DNA of 64,000 nt from Nematostella vectensis (taxonomy: Eukaryota; Cnidaria; Anthozoa; Actiniaria; Edwardsiidae): NCBI RefSeq assembly GCF_932526225.1, contig NC_064039.1, positions 10,248,139-10,312,138 of the forward strand, read 5' to 3'. The notes beneath the pieces were generated by a model, which saw only the letters and a program-made list of their open reading frames with translations, was not told where the DNA came from and searched no databases. Each line of letters opens with the position of its first letter. Position 1 is the first letter of the stretch. A program made the position numbers and the translations under genes. Of this stretch, positions 12,432 to 23,340 are shown piece by piece.

Positions 12432-15400
12432 CTAGTTAGGCTCTTGACTGTCATTAGCCTTCATATTTTTCTTGATCCATTTAACAAATTTGTGATTAAC
12501 CCGGGTGAAGACGCTATATTTCCCTGGGACCCCACACTTGGGGTTTCCCCAGCTGACAATCCCCCCGATGAACCATTTCCTCTTGCGTGCTCTTGAATCG
12601 TAGAATACGAACCCACCGCCACTATCGCGGTTACACGAGTCACGTGACTTGTTCTTGTACCCCGCGCACAGCATGTTTGACGTCACTGGCCAAGTTTCAT
12701 TCTCGTACGCCTTCTTACATGCGTTGTGGTTCACGACGGGAACAATCGCCTCCTTAAGCGTCTTGGAGGGTCGCTTGTTCTCAGTCACTCCCCACCCTAA
12801 CATGACTCCTTTTGCACGCGGCTTCACAAGTCGTCGCTGGTATCCATTAGGCAGACACACAGGCCTAACGTACTCCGTGATGTTGGCTTTCCAGCGCAGT
12901 CTAATAAGTGCAATGTCAGAGTCATACGTCCTCCAGCTGAACCGCGGATGTGAATAGATCCCAGCGCTTGGAATAATCTGTACATGTTCGTCCATATGGC
13001 GCGCGGTGATATCATGAACGCCCAAGAAAACACGCAGCCCGTGGTACGGTATCCCGCTATCCTTGTAAACAACACAGTGCGCGGCTGTTAGTACCCAGTC
13101 CTCTGCGATCAGCGTTCCTCCGCAGTGGAACGTGTTGTAATTGGACTGAAATGTATCGAATTCTAGTGCGACTTGCCAGGGGTACCCCCCAGGGATAGAA
13201 TCGCTACCCCCGTATATACGAAGCCTTTTGTGATTGGTCGGTTTGGAAGTCTCACCACAGATCGGACGGCAGGAAGGAAGGGCATCCGACCATTTGTTAT
13301 TGCTTTCACAGTGCCGGAATTTCGGACCATCTAAATAGTAATTCTTCCGGCAGAAATATGCGACATAGTATGAACCAAACTCTATTTGGTCGATGAATTT
13401 CCGCCTCCCGTTGAGTGGGGTCCCAGGATCCGGGCACGGTATAGGTGACCCTAGTTTGATGAGCGGCGGGTAGGTAATGGGCTTTGTAGTCGGGCATGAT
13501 TCAGTATAGCACGGACTAAGTTCCACGTTTTTCCCTTTACACTCGATACCGACTGCTTGGCTGAGACAGTACCTTACACGCCGCTGGATGCCCGAGGTAC
13601 ATGGCTTGGAGCAGCCAGCCCATTGAGTCCATGACGTCCACACTGAGCTATAGTTACACGGCGACTTGAAGCAGAATCTCGACTCCACTCGATACGGAGA
13701 CTTTACCTTACACTCGCCAGATTCATTTTTGCTCGATGATAGGGGGAAGCAGAACCTCCATCTCATTTGATGGCCCGTCCCACATGTAGCTGAGCAAGGC
13801 GTCCATGGTGACCACGGCATCCATTTGGCTTCCTTGCTTCGAAGTGCATCGCACGATACTATACATTCCTTCATCTCTACGTTCTTACCCGGGCACGAAT
13901 CGCTTACATTCCCAGCCTTTTCGCAAGAGCGAGTTCGCACTTGGACCCCACTCCCGCATGACACCGAGCAGGACGTCCAATTAGACCAGGAAGACCAGGT
14001 ACTTGGGCACGCTCTTTGGTAACACACCATCGCCGACATATTAGCGCCTTTACACGGCGTGCCTCCGAATCTCGGCTCGGTACAATTACGCATTCGTATC
14101 TGCTCACCAATAGAACACGTTTTTGAACAATCGGACCATGCAGACCAGGAACTCCATGCACCATTCACAGGACAGGGGGCGAATGCACACGTTCTGGATT
14201 GAGCATTTGTACCATTGCATTTAGTAATATTAACTCTAACATTTTCTTTCAAACACTCTCTGTAGCGAACCTGTTGTCCTGAACTACAACTTACGCTACA
14301 GTCCGTCCAGTTGGACCAGTTACTCCAGTAAGAGGGGCAATCAGTTGGATTACAAGGTGATACCTGGATATTTCTACCAGGACAGGGCGCTCCTCCATAC
14401 AGAGGCTGAGAACATGTCCTGTTTCTGAACATGGTACCATTGTTACATGATCTACTACAGCTGCTCCACTCGCTCCATGTAGACCACTCCCCGGAGATCG
14501 GGCAGTGGCCTTCAAAACAGTGTTTTGTTTGATTCAGCTCCCCAATACATCTAGCAATATAATCGGCTGGGCTGGTGGATTTTCTCACACACTCGCGTGA
14601 TCTAGTTCTTGTTCCATTAGAACACGAAACACTGCATAAGCTCCATGATGACCAGTTAGTTAAAGTACCATTTACCAGGCATGGTTTCTGAGCGCAAGGT
14701 CTCCGCTTGTTCTTCACACCACTACAGTTTTTACCGCCATACTTTGGTGAAGGGTTGCTACAGTGTCTAGTCCGACTGATCGTTCCATTAGAACAACTAA
14801 CGCTACAAGGAGACCAGGTGGTCCACTCCGACCACCCTCCATGAACCGGACATGCATGAATATTACAAGTATCGACCTCTTTAGATCCTCCAGAACAGTT
14901 TCTAAGGGCTGTAGTGACATTTGCATCCAAACATATCCTTGTACGAGACCTTGTACCATTAGAACATGATCTAGTGCATTCTGACCAGTTAGACCAGCCA
15001 CTCCAACCTTTACTAAGATAGCACGGAGCCAAATTACAATCCTCGTTAATTCTGGATAACCCAGTACATTTGCTACCCCCGTGTTTTGCACTAGGATTTG
15101 AACACGTCCTGTTTCTTGTCCTGGTACCATTTAAGCATGATTGACTACAACTTGACCAGGAACTCCAAGAAGTCCAGCCACCATGGATCGGACAATTCTT
15201 TAAAAAGCAACTTGTAACCTCGTATGGTTTACCAGTGCAATTATTGCCTCCGTGTTTTGCACTGGGATTCGAACACGTTCTATTTCTTGTCCTGGTACCA
15301 TTTGAACATGATTGACTACAGCTTGACCAGGAACTCCAAGAAGTCCAGCCACCATGGATCGGACAATTCTTTAAGAAGCAAATTGCGACCTCGGATGGAT

Positions 15401-17843
15401 TACCAGTGCAATAATTACCTCCGTGTTTTGCACTTGGATTCGAACACGTTCTATTTCTTGTCCTGGTACCATTTGAACATGATTGACTACAACTTGACCA
15501 GGAACTCCAAGACGTCCAGTCACCATGGATCGGACAATTCTTTAAGAAGCAAATTGCAACCTCGGATGGATTACCAGTACAATTATTACCTCCGTGTTTT
15601 GCACTTGGATTCGAACACGTTCTATTTCTTGTCCTGGTACCATTCAAGCATGATTGACTACAACTTGACCAGGAACTCCAAGAAGTCCAGCCACCATGGA
15701 TCGGACAATTCTTTAAGAGGCAGCTTGCGACCTCGGATGGATTACCAGTGCAATTATTGCCTCCGTGTTTTGCACTGGGATTCGAACACGTTCTATTTCT
15801 TGTCCTGGTACCATTTGAGCATGATTGACTACAACTTGACCAGGAACTCCAAGAAGTCCAGCCACCATGGATCGGACAATACTTTAAAAAGCAACTTGTA
15901 ACCTCGTATGGTTTACCAGTGCAATTATTGCCTCCGTGTTTTGCACTGGGATTCGAACACGTTCTATTTCTTGTCCTGGTACCATTTGAACATGATTGAC
16001 TACAACTTGACCAGGAACTCCAAGAAGTCCAGCCACCATGGATCGGACAATTCTTTATTAAGCAAATTGCGATCTCGGATGGATTACCAGTGCAATTATT
16101 ACCTCCGTGTTTTGCACTGGGATTCGAACACGTCCTTTTTCTCGTCCGGGTACCATTTGAGCAAGATTGACTACAACTTGACCAGGAACCCCAAGACGTC
16201 CAACCACCATGTATCGGACAATTCTTTATTAAGCAATTTGTGACCTCAGATGGCTGGCCACTGCACTTTAGCCCTCCGTATAAAGGCTTAACGCAGGTCC
16301 GTGTCCTCACCTTAGATCCGTTACCACAGGTGTGGCTGCATTCCGACCAATCAGACCATGGCATCCATTCCCCATCCACGGGACAAGGGCCCAAATAACA
16401 ATAAGATGACTCCGTTGCATTCCCAGCGCACACTTGCGAATCCGGACAAGCACGTATACGGTACCGAGCCCCCACGCCGCAACTAACACTGCAATCTGAC
16501 CATGCGGTCCACGCATTCCATTCCCCTATTTTCGCGCACTTGACTTTCTCTTTACATACTCGTTTTTCCATAGCAGCTCCTACACACTTTTCCCCGCCGA
16601 AATGCGGGATCGGATTGGTGCAGTTTCTTGTTCGCAGCTGCTGCCCTATAAAGCAGGTACTGCTGCATCTTGTCCAGGAAGTCCAGGCGCCCCAGCCTCC
16701 GTGAGTAGGACAAGGGGCGAGGTTACACGACTCCTCTCGGAGGCCACTCCCCTGGCAACCGGCGCCATCTTTTACTAGTATTTCGGTGGTTTTCTCGCAC
16801 GCACGTCTACTCCTACGCTTCCCACCACCACAGGAAGACGAGCAAAATGTCCATGCCCCCCATTCAGACCACTCGCCGTATTCACACACAAACCGCGAAT
16901 CCGGGACGGCGGTGACCGGCTGTCCAGCCAAACCGGGAGGCGAAGAACACTTGATTAAATTAAGTGAATATATAAGACTTCGCGTCCTGATCCATTGTTT
17001 GAGCCAACTAAGCTTGCAGTCACAAACAAAAGGATTATTATGTAGTGAAACTTTAGCGTCCGTTGAAAGTGAATAAAACAAGCCCCGGGGTAGCGTAGCG
17101 AGGCTGTTAAAACTCACGAATAATAATTTCAACGACGGCGTCCTCGCAAATAGTCGTTGATCTAGCTCGGTGATGTTATTATTGTTCAAGTACAGAATCT
17201 CCAGACCGCGAAGGTTGCGAAACGTGCCTGGCTCGATGCGAGTCAATAAATTATTATTCAATTGGAGGCTTTTTAATGAGAGCGTGCCTTGGAGCGTTCG
17301 CTCGGAAAAAGTTTTCAAATTGTTATTATGCAAACGTAACCGTTGAAGCGCTGCTAATCCATGGAATGTAGTCTCTGGTATGGCACGTAGGCGGTTAAAA
17401 TCAAGAAACAGGTCCTGTAGTGAGGACAGTCCTTCAAACGTGTCTTCCGGAAGCGATGACAAGCGATTGGCACTTAGATCCAGTGAGCGCAATGACGCAA
17501 GGTCACGAAACACACTTCTCGGTAACACCGACAGCCGGTTGGCTCCAAGGTTCAAGCTCCTGAGAGCAGTCAAATTCCTAAAAGCGTTGCTATGGATAGT
17601 GGAGATCAGGTTATTGTACAAAGAGAGAAGGCTGACTTGCATGGGAAAATTCCTCGGCACATGGCGTAACCCCGAAAAGCTATCATCCGCCAGATATCCA
17701 CAATAAATGTCCACTCTATGTTCCCCGTAGCAAGAGCAGTAAGCCGGGCATGTTATCGGCACGGAAGATATGACATTTGCTTGCCCTAACCGCACGCATT
17801 GAAGAGTTGATAACAACGTGATGATCCATTGAAGCCCGGCCAT
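12432..17843 (-). CDS. Secreted LRR-TSP1(20)-Sushi-trypsin-like mosaic protein
   Basis: One uninterrupted exon of 1803 codons. Start at 17843 is chosen because MAGLQWIITLLSTLQCVRLG is a good signal peptide. Order: LRR N-cap (CPAYCSCYG), about eight leucine-rich repeats, LRR C-cap (NPFVCDCKLSWLKQW) to about residue 325, about 20 TSP1 repeats to about 1445, one CCP/Sushi domain (CPDPGTPLNG to DALPSC), then a chymotrypsin-fold domain starting at an R/IYGG activation site. The triad is present: LTAAHC, DSDIALIRL and DS in CNRDSGGG; Asp189 is kept (KSRDSC), predicting trypsin-like specificity. The motif is RDSGGG instead of GDSGGP, so the oxyanion-hole Gly193 is Arg and activity is doubtful. No transmembrane segment. 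I know no standard family with this domain order; a complement- or clotting-like role is inference. Confidence 0.88.
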   Translation of the reverse strand: MAGLQWIITLLSTLQCVRLGQANVISSVPITCPAYCSCYGEHRVDIYCGYLADDSFSGLRHVPRNFPMQVSLLSLYNNLISTIHSNAFRNLTALRSLNLGANRLSVLPRSVFRDLASLRSLDLSANRLSSLPEDTFEGLSSLQDLFLDFNRLRAIPETTFHGLAALQRLRLHNNNLKTFSERTLQGTLSLKSLQLNNNLLTRIEPGTFRNLRGLEILYLNNNNITELDQRLFARTPSLKLLFVSFNSLATLPRGLFYSLSTDAKVSLHNNPFVCDCKLSWLKQWIRTRSLIYSLNLIKCSSPPGLAGQPVTAVPDSRFVCEYGEWSEWGAWTFCSSSCGGGKRRSRRACEKTTEILVKDGAGCQGSGLREESCNLAPCPTHGGWGAWTSWTRCSSTCFIGQQLRTRNCTNPIPHFGGEKCVGAAMEKRVCKEKVKCAKIGEWNAWTAWSDCSVSCGVGARYRIRACPDSQVCAGNATESSYCYLGPCPVDGEWMPWSDWSECSHTCGNGSKVRTRTCVKPLYGGLKCSGQPSEVTNCLIKNCPIHGGWTSWGSWSSCSQSCSNGTRTRKRTCSNPSAKHGGNNCTGNPSEIAICLIKNCPIHGGWTSWSSWSSCSQSCSNGTRTRNRTCSNPSAKHGGNNCTGKPYEVTSCFLKYCPIHGGWTSWSSWSSCSQSCSNGTRTRNRTCSNPSAKHGGNNCTGNPSEVASCLLKNCPIHGGWTSWSSWSSCSQSCLNGTRTRNRTCSNPSAKHGGNNCTGNPSEVAICFLKNCPIHGDWTSWSSWSSCSQSCSNGTRTRNRTCSNPSAKHGGNYCTGNPSEVAICFLKNCPIHGGWTSWSSWSSCSQSCSNGTRTRNRTCSNPSAKHGGNNCTGKPYEVTSCFLKNCPIHGGWTSWSSWSSCSQSCLNGTRTRNRTCSNPSAKHGGSKCTGLSRINEDCNLAPCYLSKGWSGWSNWSECTRSCSNGTRSRTRICLDANVTTALRNCSGGSKEVDTCNIHACPVHGGWSEWTTWSPCSVSCSNGTISRTRHCSNPSPKYGGKNCSGVKNKRRPCAQKPCLVNGTLTNWSSWSLCSVSCSNGTRTRSRECVRKSTSPADYIARCIGELNQTKHCFEGHCPISGEWSTWSEWSSCSRSCNNGTMFRNRTCSQPLYGGAPCPGRNIQVSPCNPTDCPSYWSNWSNWTDCSVSCSSGQQVRYRECLKENVRVNITKCNGTNAQSRTCAFAPCPVNGAWSSWSAWSDCSKTCSIGEQIRMRNCTEPRFGGTPCKGANMSAMVCYQRACPSTWSSWSNWTSCSVSCGSGVQVRTRSCEKAGNVSDSCPGKNVEMKECIVSCDALRSKEAKWMPWSPWTPCSATCGTGHQMRWRFCFPLSSSKNESGECKVKSPYRVESRFCFKSPCNYSSVWTSWTQWAGCSKPCTSGIQRRVRYCLSQAVGIECKGKNVELSPCYTESCPTTKPITYPPLIKLGSPIPCPDPGTPLNGRRKFIDQIEFGSYYVAYFCRKNYYLDGPKFRHCESNNKWSDALPSCRPICGETSKPTNHKRLRIYGGSDSIPGGYPWQVALEFDTFQSNYNTFHCGGTLIAEDWVLTAAHCVVYKDSGIPYHGLRVFLGVHDITARHMDEHVQIIPSAGIYSHPRFSWRTYDSDIALIRLRWKANITEYVRPVCLPNGYQRRLVKPRAKGVMLGWGVTENKRPSKTLKEAIVPVVNHNACKKAYENETWPVTSNMLCAGYKNKSRDSCNRDSGGGFVFYDSRARKRKWFIGGIVSWGNPKCGVPGKYSVFTRVNHKFVKWIKKNMKANDSQEPN
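15100..16250 (-). repeat. Homogenised TSP1 sub-array, 171-bp units
   Basis: Seven adjacent 57-residue TSP1 units (HGGWTSWSSWSSCSQSC, then NGTRTRNRTC, then NPSAKHGGNNC) are almost identical at DNA level, while flanking TSP1 repeats in the same exon are diverged. The CSQSCS motif lacks the Gly of the O-fucose consensus, unlike the + strand neighbour. The same repeats create long antisense open frames on + that are not genes. Confidence 0.92.
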
Positions 17844-20240
17844 TCTTTTGCAGTTGGAAAACCTTGTTTACAACGAAAAAAACAACTAGTCTTGTTTAAG
17901 ACACCGCTGCACCCCTCGATATCTGTAGGCTCAAACCTGCAAAAAGGCAGAAAAGCATCAGAACAACAAGCTATGCTTGAGAACACTGACGAGCATGATG
18001 TTAGCAGGAAAAGACTTGGAGTGTTCGAAAAATAATTCAAGTTTTCACACAATGGTAATTTCCAATTGGTTACAAAGCAGTGTTAATAATCTTACTGTAT
18101 TATCTTACACGGATAAACAATAGGCTTGGAAAAGACAACAGGGTGTATTTTCAAGTTTGGCCAGCTGACAAGAGACTTCTAATTGGCTACCAATCAATCA
18201 TTTGCTAACAGGTCTCTAATATTTGCATTTCAAAAAACAACCCAAAATCGAAAACATCGCTTGAGTCAACAGACTTTTAGAAATGCCTCACGTCCCTTAT
18301 AATAAATTAAGAGGGCATGACATCAAGGGGACCACCGGGAGATCGTCAAATCTGATTTTGCAGTAGTTAAATCTTCATGGTTGAGAAGTTTAATAAGTCG
18401 ACTGTGAACTAGCGGTCTAGTAGTACGTGAGCTACTTCAGAACAACTCAGCCTTTTGATTAAATTATCTCCTAAAAATAACGCCATCTTTGTATAAGCGA
18501 TTATCGCTTGTTGAACGCAGATTAGGCACCTATTTCTACCACGTGTCCTTCGGGCATACACGGAGATTAATATAAATCTTTTTAGTTTATAAAACGGCAT
18601 GACCCGTTACTTGAACTGTTTTTGCTGATCCTGAATTTCACCCTTGACACTTAAGATATGCCGCACATGACTTCGTAAGTGCACTAAACGAAAACCTAAA
18701 ATTAACTACTATACCAAGTATAAAATAAACTGAAGATATTTCAAGGGTGAAGGTGGCGTACGGGCTTTAAATGATTAAACTTGGTAAGAGACAAATTTGA
18801 CGCACCGATACGATGGCATAAATAATGCAGTTCGATGCAGTACACGTGATTGGGCGATTCAGCGTTTCCATAAATCCCGATGGCCACTGAACATTTTTGT
18901 TTTATAAGAATTTTATTTACAAAATGCGCGCGCCAAGATATAAGCATGATATACCAATCAACCACTCTATTGTTATTGTTTATAGTGGAAAATACAGTGA
19001 TTTATTCGAAAGGAAATCTCAAAATAAAAATCTACGAATAAAGTCTGATACATTGTTGAAGATATGTGATTGAACATATCTCGGTTTCTCGCTTGAATTA
19101 GCCGATGGAAATGGATGCTTTGCGTGACCCGGCATTGAGCGGGAGCATGAGATGGCGGCGTGTCTTGTCCCTGACAGCCACCATAGCAGCCATAAGGCCA
19201 GTAAAAAAAATGAATCGTCCTATCTACAATCACTTTGGTATTATTTAATTTTCGGTATTTTGACAGACCCTCTTTAAATACCAAGCTCTAATCTAGTATT
19301 TTAAAGGCTGTGTTAGATAACGAGGCTCTTACCCATATAAAAAAAGCTTTTGGGTTTTCAGTGGCAGGTGCCAGTAAGAAGAGAGATACGTTTCGCTTGG
19401 ACAGGTGGAGATTCTGACCCCTTTCACGGAGAAATAAACCATAGCGACCTGGGAGTCCCAAGTGTCGAGCTACACAATTCAAACAATTCCTACCATTCTA
19501 AAGTAAAATTTATAAAATGCGCTAGTACCATTAAAAAAACTGCAAGCTGTCTGACGATACGATATGATTTTTTAATGTTTTTTTTATTGCGAATTTAGTA
19601 TTTTTATTTAAAAATGCGCTTGCTTGCACAATCTTATCTAAAAGAAACTTAAAAATCCTTATTCACCTGGTGACATTCATGACATTTTCCTCGAAATGGA
19701 GGGTTTATTTTATGATAATAAAGGCGTCTGAATGCAGGAAAATTATATTTAAACAAGAATAATAAATTATATACAAAGAAAATAATATTTCTCAACATAA
19801 CGATCTCTGCAGTGGCGGCATATCTTAGCGTCTATAAGCTGATCTGTTTTAAAAAAATATGGACCACAGAAAGGAAAACACTCGTAAACTAGTCAAGAGC
19901 TAACGAGATATTGTAAAAATACCTGCTCATTCCAACACATTTTCCTCTACAGCCCTATATCCTACCTTCGATGGTGTGAGCGAATGGAGACTTGTGTGCT
20001 TACTTGCTATCGCGCCGAGGTAATACGGCTATTAAAGATATTCAAACAAACGAATGCGGTGGGCGCGTGACTGTCTCGTAGACTAGTGTAACCGTTATCA
20101 CACCGTCCACCTGAGCATGCATAAAAAGGGTTCAGCCCTACTCACCACTAAACCTACGACGTATCTGCGGCCAGCGTCGCGACTGACATAGAGGATTTAC
20201 CTTGTCTTTCACGTTAATGGACAGGCGTCACTGACCGCGT
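17844..20240. other. Gene-poor stretch upstream of the LRR gene
   Basis: Should contain the promoter and 5' UTR of the - strand LRR-TSP1-protease gene, but I see no TATA box or other clear element. Only short frames without family resemblance occur. A CATAAAAAGG motif near 20120 lies about 120 bp before the broken coding fragment at 20241. Confidence 0.4.
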
Positions 20241-20655
20241 ATGCTAGTCATGTCTCAGCAATCTATGCAAGGTTATGCCCTAGAAATCACGCCATATCCG
20301 AAACTCCTCGAGTCTTGCTGGAGGGAAAGCTAAGGTGGAGCTCAAATTTACACCGATAAAGCAAATTAGCGACGCCGCAGTGATCATTTCCGACCAATCT
20401 AGCAGCTTTAGTCAGAAGGAGAAGCACGCTCAGGTCGAGGGTTTACGCGTTGTGCAAGCCAGACAAATTAGCGATATCGAAAAAAGGAATTCTAGTCATT
20501 AGATACGACTAGACAGGTCTGTACAAGCCCAAAAGTACATAGCCGAATTGTCAAAACATAGAAACGCAGTTTTGATTGTTACAAGCATTATAGTTGCACC
20601 GGCAGAGGAAGCCAAAACAGCGCCGCAAATAGGCAAGCTGTTTATTTTCATATAG
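20241..20655 (+). pseudogene. Unrecognised broken coding fragment
   Basis: An ORF starts MLVMSQQSMQGYALEITPYP and meets TAA at 20331. One base further on, the frame from 20335 reads VELKFTPIKQISDAAVIISD and on to TAG at 20500, and beyond that TAG the same frame continues with LDRSVQAQKYIAELSKHRN to TAG at 20653. One frameshift and one internal stop thus interrupt about 135 codons that look protein-like (amphipathic, balanced composition). I cannot assign a family. It may be a decayed gene, or small exons of a real one. Confidence 0.35.
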
Positions 20656-22847
20656 ACTTTTATTTGGTTTCTAAAGAGTGTATTTTGTAAATATTTTGCT
20701 TGGGTAGTGTAAAAAGAGATCGTGTCTGAGAGGTGAGATGGCGGTCGCCTAATAGGGTGTCGACAGAATGGTCGCGTGCGCTAGGGACATGCTCTTACAA
20801 GGAGATAACATTCTCGTAGAGTTCCTCAACAACTAGTGCTTTTACCGAATAGGTTCCCAAAGGTGAGGTGAAGGTTATTGGCTGAATCTTGATACGACGA
20901 TAGCACGTAAGCGACGAATGAGTTCACTTTTCTTTCATATAGCGGCGTAAATGGGGGCATTAAAGGGCAAATACTTGAGGCATATCTAGCCCACGATACC
21001 GCACTTCAGATTCACGCTGTGAAACATTTCGCATAGATACATAGACAGACGAAACAATATTGTATTAGATGACATTTTGGGCCTTCTAGAAACAAATAGA
21101 ATCAAAACTTAATCCGCTCAACTTCTTCGCATGATTTAACAAAGCTCTTTCAATCTGCTTAATTAAAAGACTCGCGAAAAAATAACGTCCGCGAACTTAA
21201 ATCTCGCGAAAATAAGGGATATAGAAAACATGATGACAAACATTGAAGGTTTTATTGAGATATTCTAGTAAGTATGTCCAACGAAACTACCGATAATAGC
21301 TCAGGAGAAAGAACACTTCCATTACTGCCAGAATAACGGTTAAAAGGGGCAACTTGTTGGTATTGTTTTAATTATCTGGGCCTGATTCAGTTAGTGGTTA
21401 CTTCATTTTGAAAAAAAAAATGAACTTCAAATTCGCGAAACATGAACTTCAAAATCCCGAATTTAAATCTACGCGATCGCGAAATTTAAGACTCGCGAAA
21501 TATGCAAGAACGCAAAAAATTTATATGCGCGAAAATAAAGAAGAAAAAGATAACTAACGGACCCCCTCGGTGTAGAATCTTACAGGACATCCAGTCAACT
21601 CTCGCTATTACGGACACCCTCGGTGTAGAATCTTACAGGACATCCAGTCAACTCTCGCTATTACGGACACCCTCGGTGTAGAATCTTATAGGACATCCAG
21701 TCAACTCTCGCTATTACGGACACCCTCGGTGTAGAATCTTATAGGACATCCAGTCAACTCTCGCTATTACGGACACCCTAGGACTCGAATCTTATTGGAC
21801 ATACAAACTCTACACAGACACCTATCCACCACCCTCACGTTTCGATTACTATACCGCCAATCATTCGAAACAACACTGCCCTCCTGCCTCTCTCGTACAT
21901 TGGCGCTTTCCAGCAGGTCCGCCTGCCTCTCCAGATTTTTCGAAACATTCTTTTCAAGTCACTCAACCGACCTCACAAGAGACGGTGCAGGGTGACGTTA
22001 TATCGGATTCTGAGCGTCCGTCGCTCCAAGTGTAGAAATCGCCCAACTGTCAAGGGCCGGCAAGGCCACAATCTCGGCGCTAATTCTGTATGTCAGGAAA
22101 ACTACAGAAGAAAATGCTGAGAACGTATTAAAAAGATAGTTAATGGAAGTTTTATCAGGATAATTAACTGCGATTCTGTACCGTCACAAAACTGACAGTC
22201 TTTATTATTCCAAGGATGTCACAGCGGTGGAGGAGTTGGCCTAAAAGTGGGGGAGGGGGGAAGGTGTCAAGACTAATTTCTCTTTTGAAAGAAAACGCTC
22301 AACTAGAAGCGATGCTGAACGATACTATGCGAGCGGTTTAGAGATGGTAAAAGTTGCAATAATAAGAAATAATAAAAATATTAATAATAATAAACCAAAA
22401 TTTTCGCCACACGAAAAAAAACCCAGGATCGACCAAGATGACAAACATGTCAGTTTATAAATGGCCCTCCCGCTATGTTCAAATGGAATATCACAAAGTG
22501 TAACTTGCGAGTTTAGTAAACAAAATATCAATTTTAATTAAAATGCTCAAATGTCTAAACCTATACGGGCGCTGTCATTTGCTCCACACGAAGAAAAAAA
22601 AAAAAAAACAATTTATAAGCCAAACATGCGATGGTAAATGTGGCATAGGTTTCGAGTTAAAAAGATAAAACGGGAAACATGACATGAAAACTGTGACATT
22701 TTTGGACACAGATTCTGATATAGCTGTCATATAGACAGTGTTAGATAACCAGGGCGGAAATGTCAGCGGTTAATTTGGACTCAAAGTTCACATTTAGAGG
22801 GTACAACACTAAAAAACGCAAAAGAAAACGTCCAAGCTTGTTGCTAG
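20656..22847. other. No recognised gene apart from tandem repeat
   Basis: Apart from the 53-bp repeats I see no conserved exon, RNA gene or transposase in this stretch. It is AT-rich with scattered short frames. Confidence 0.4.
21557..21790. repeat. 53-bp tandem repeat, 4 copies plus a degenerate fifth
   Basis: Units start at 21557, 21610, 21663 and 21716 with ACGGACACCCTCGGTGTAGA and end TCAACTCTCGCTATT. A diverged fifth begins at 21769. The internal CCCTCGGTGTAGAATCTTA is invariant apart from a C/T change. Just upstream (21440-21530) several CGCGAAA words recur. No coding sense. Confidence 0.95.
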
Positions 22848-22955
22848 ACATTAAATTCTCAAGCCTACATGTACAATGAGGAAGACAGTATGGCCTCGTC
22901 GACTCACTACAAGGGAACCCGCAAACACCACAAGAAAAAATGGCACCGTCAATAA
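22848..22955 (+). other. Possible terminal coding exon
   Basis: After an acceptor-like TTGTTGCTAG the frame reads TLNSQAYMYNEEDSM and on to a basic end HHKKKWHRQ, then TAA. The 35 codons have a protein-like, charged C-terminal-tail composition. No upstream partner exon was found and the family is unknown, so chance is a real alternative. Confidence 0.2.
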
Positions 22956-23019
22956 AAAAAAGCTGGAATATATAAACTTGGCTTTGCACTTCTACTAAGC
23001 TAGCTTAGGTATCTTACAC

Positions 23020-23340
23020 TTACCTGTACGTTCTAGCGGCACAGTACGTGCTATTTCCGCACAGACTCGCCACTGCCGCGTCTTCGCAGAGATCTGCACA
23101 CCCGCCGCCGTGTCAGCATGTACACACGTCAAAAACAGAACTATACCTCACTGTTGACCTCACGTTGAGCGAAAACAGACCCGTGAAGTGCTTTTGACCG
23201 CGATGAGCCGGTTGATTGTACTTGTGTCGGCTGTGCGAGGACGAACATATTTTTAGTAGCGTGGCGGATGGCCGAGAGTGTCCTGCATTGTTCGGCGTGA
23301 CGCGTGGAGCTGACGTATGTGACACGCCATCCGGTTACAC
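23020..23340 (-). promoter_or_regulatory. GC-rich block with candidate 5' exon
   Basis: This block is much richer in CpG than its surroundings. On the - strand a sequence ends CGTACAG followed by GTAAGTG, a near-perfect donor at about 23023. It could be a promoter with a first exon of a - strand gene, but I found no following exon. Confidence 0.25.

Noticed and set aside
15224-16243. Two long + strand ORFs (225 and 111 codons) with repeated MDYQCNYCLRVLHWDSNTFY
   Set aside because: They are exact antisense shadows of the homogenised TSP1 repeats of the - strand protease gene, and their repeat period equals the 171-bp TSP1 unit.
21557-21790. Possible CRISPR array
   Set aside because: The 53-bp units are repeated end to end without unique spacers, and the genome is eukaryotic.
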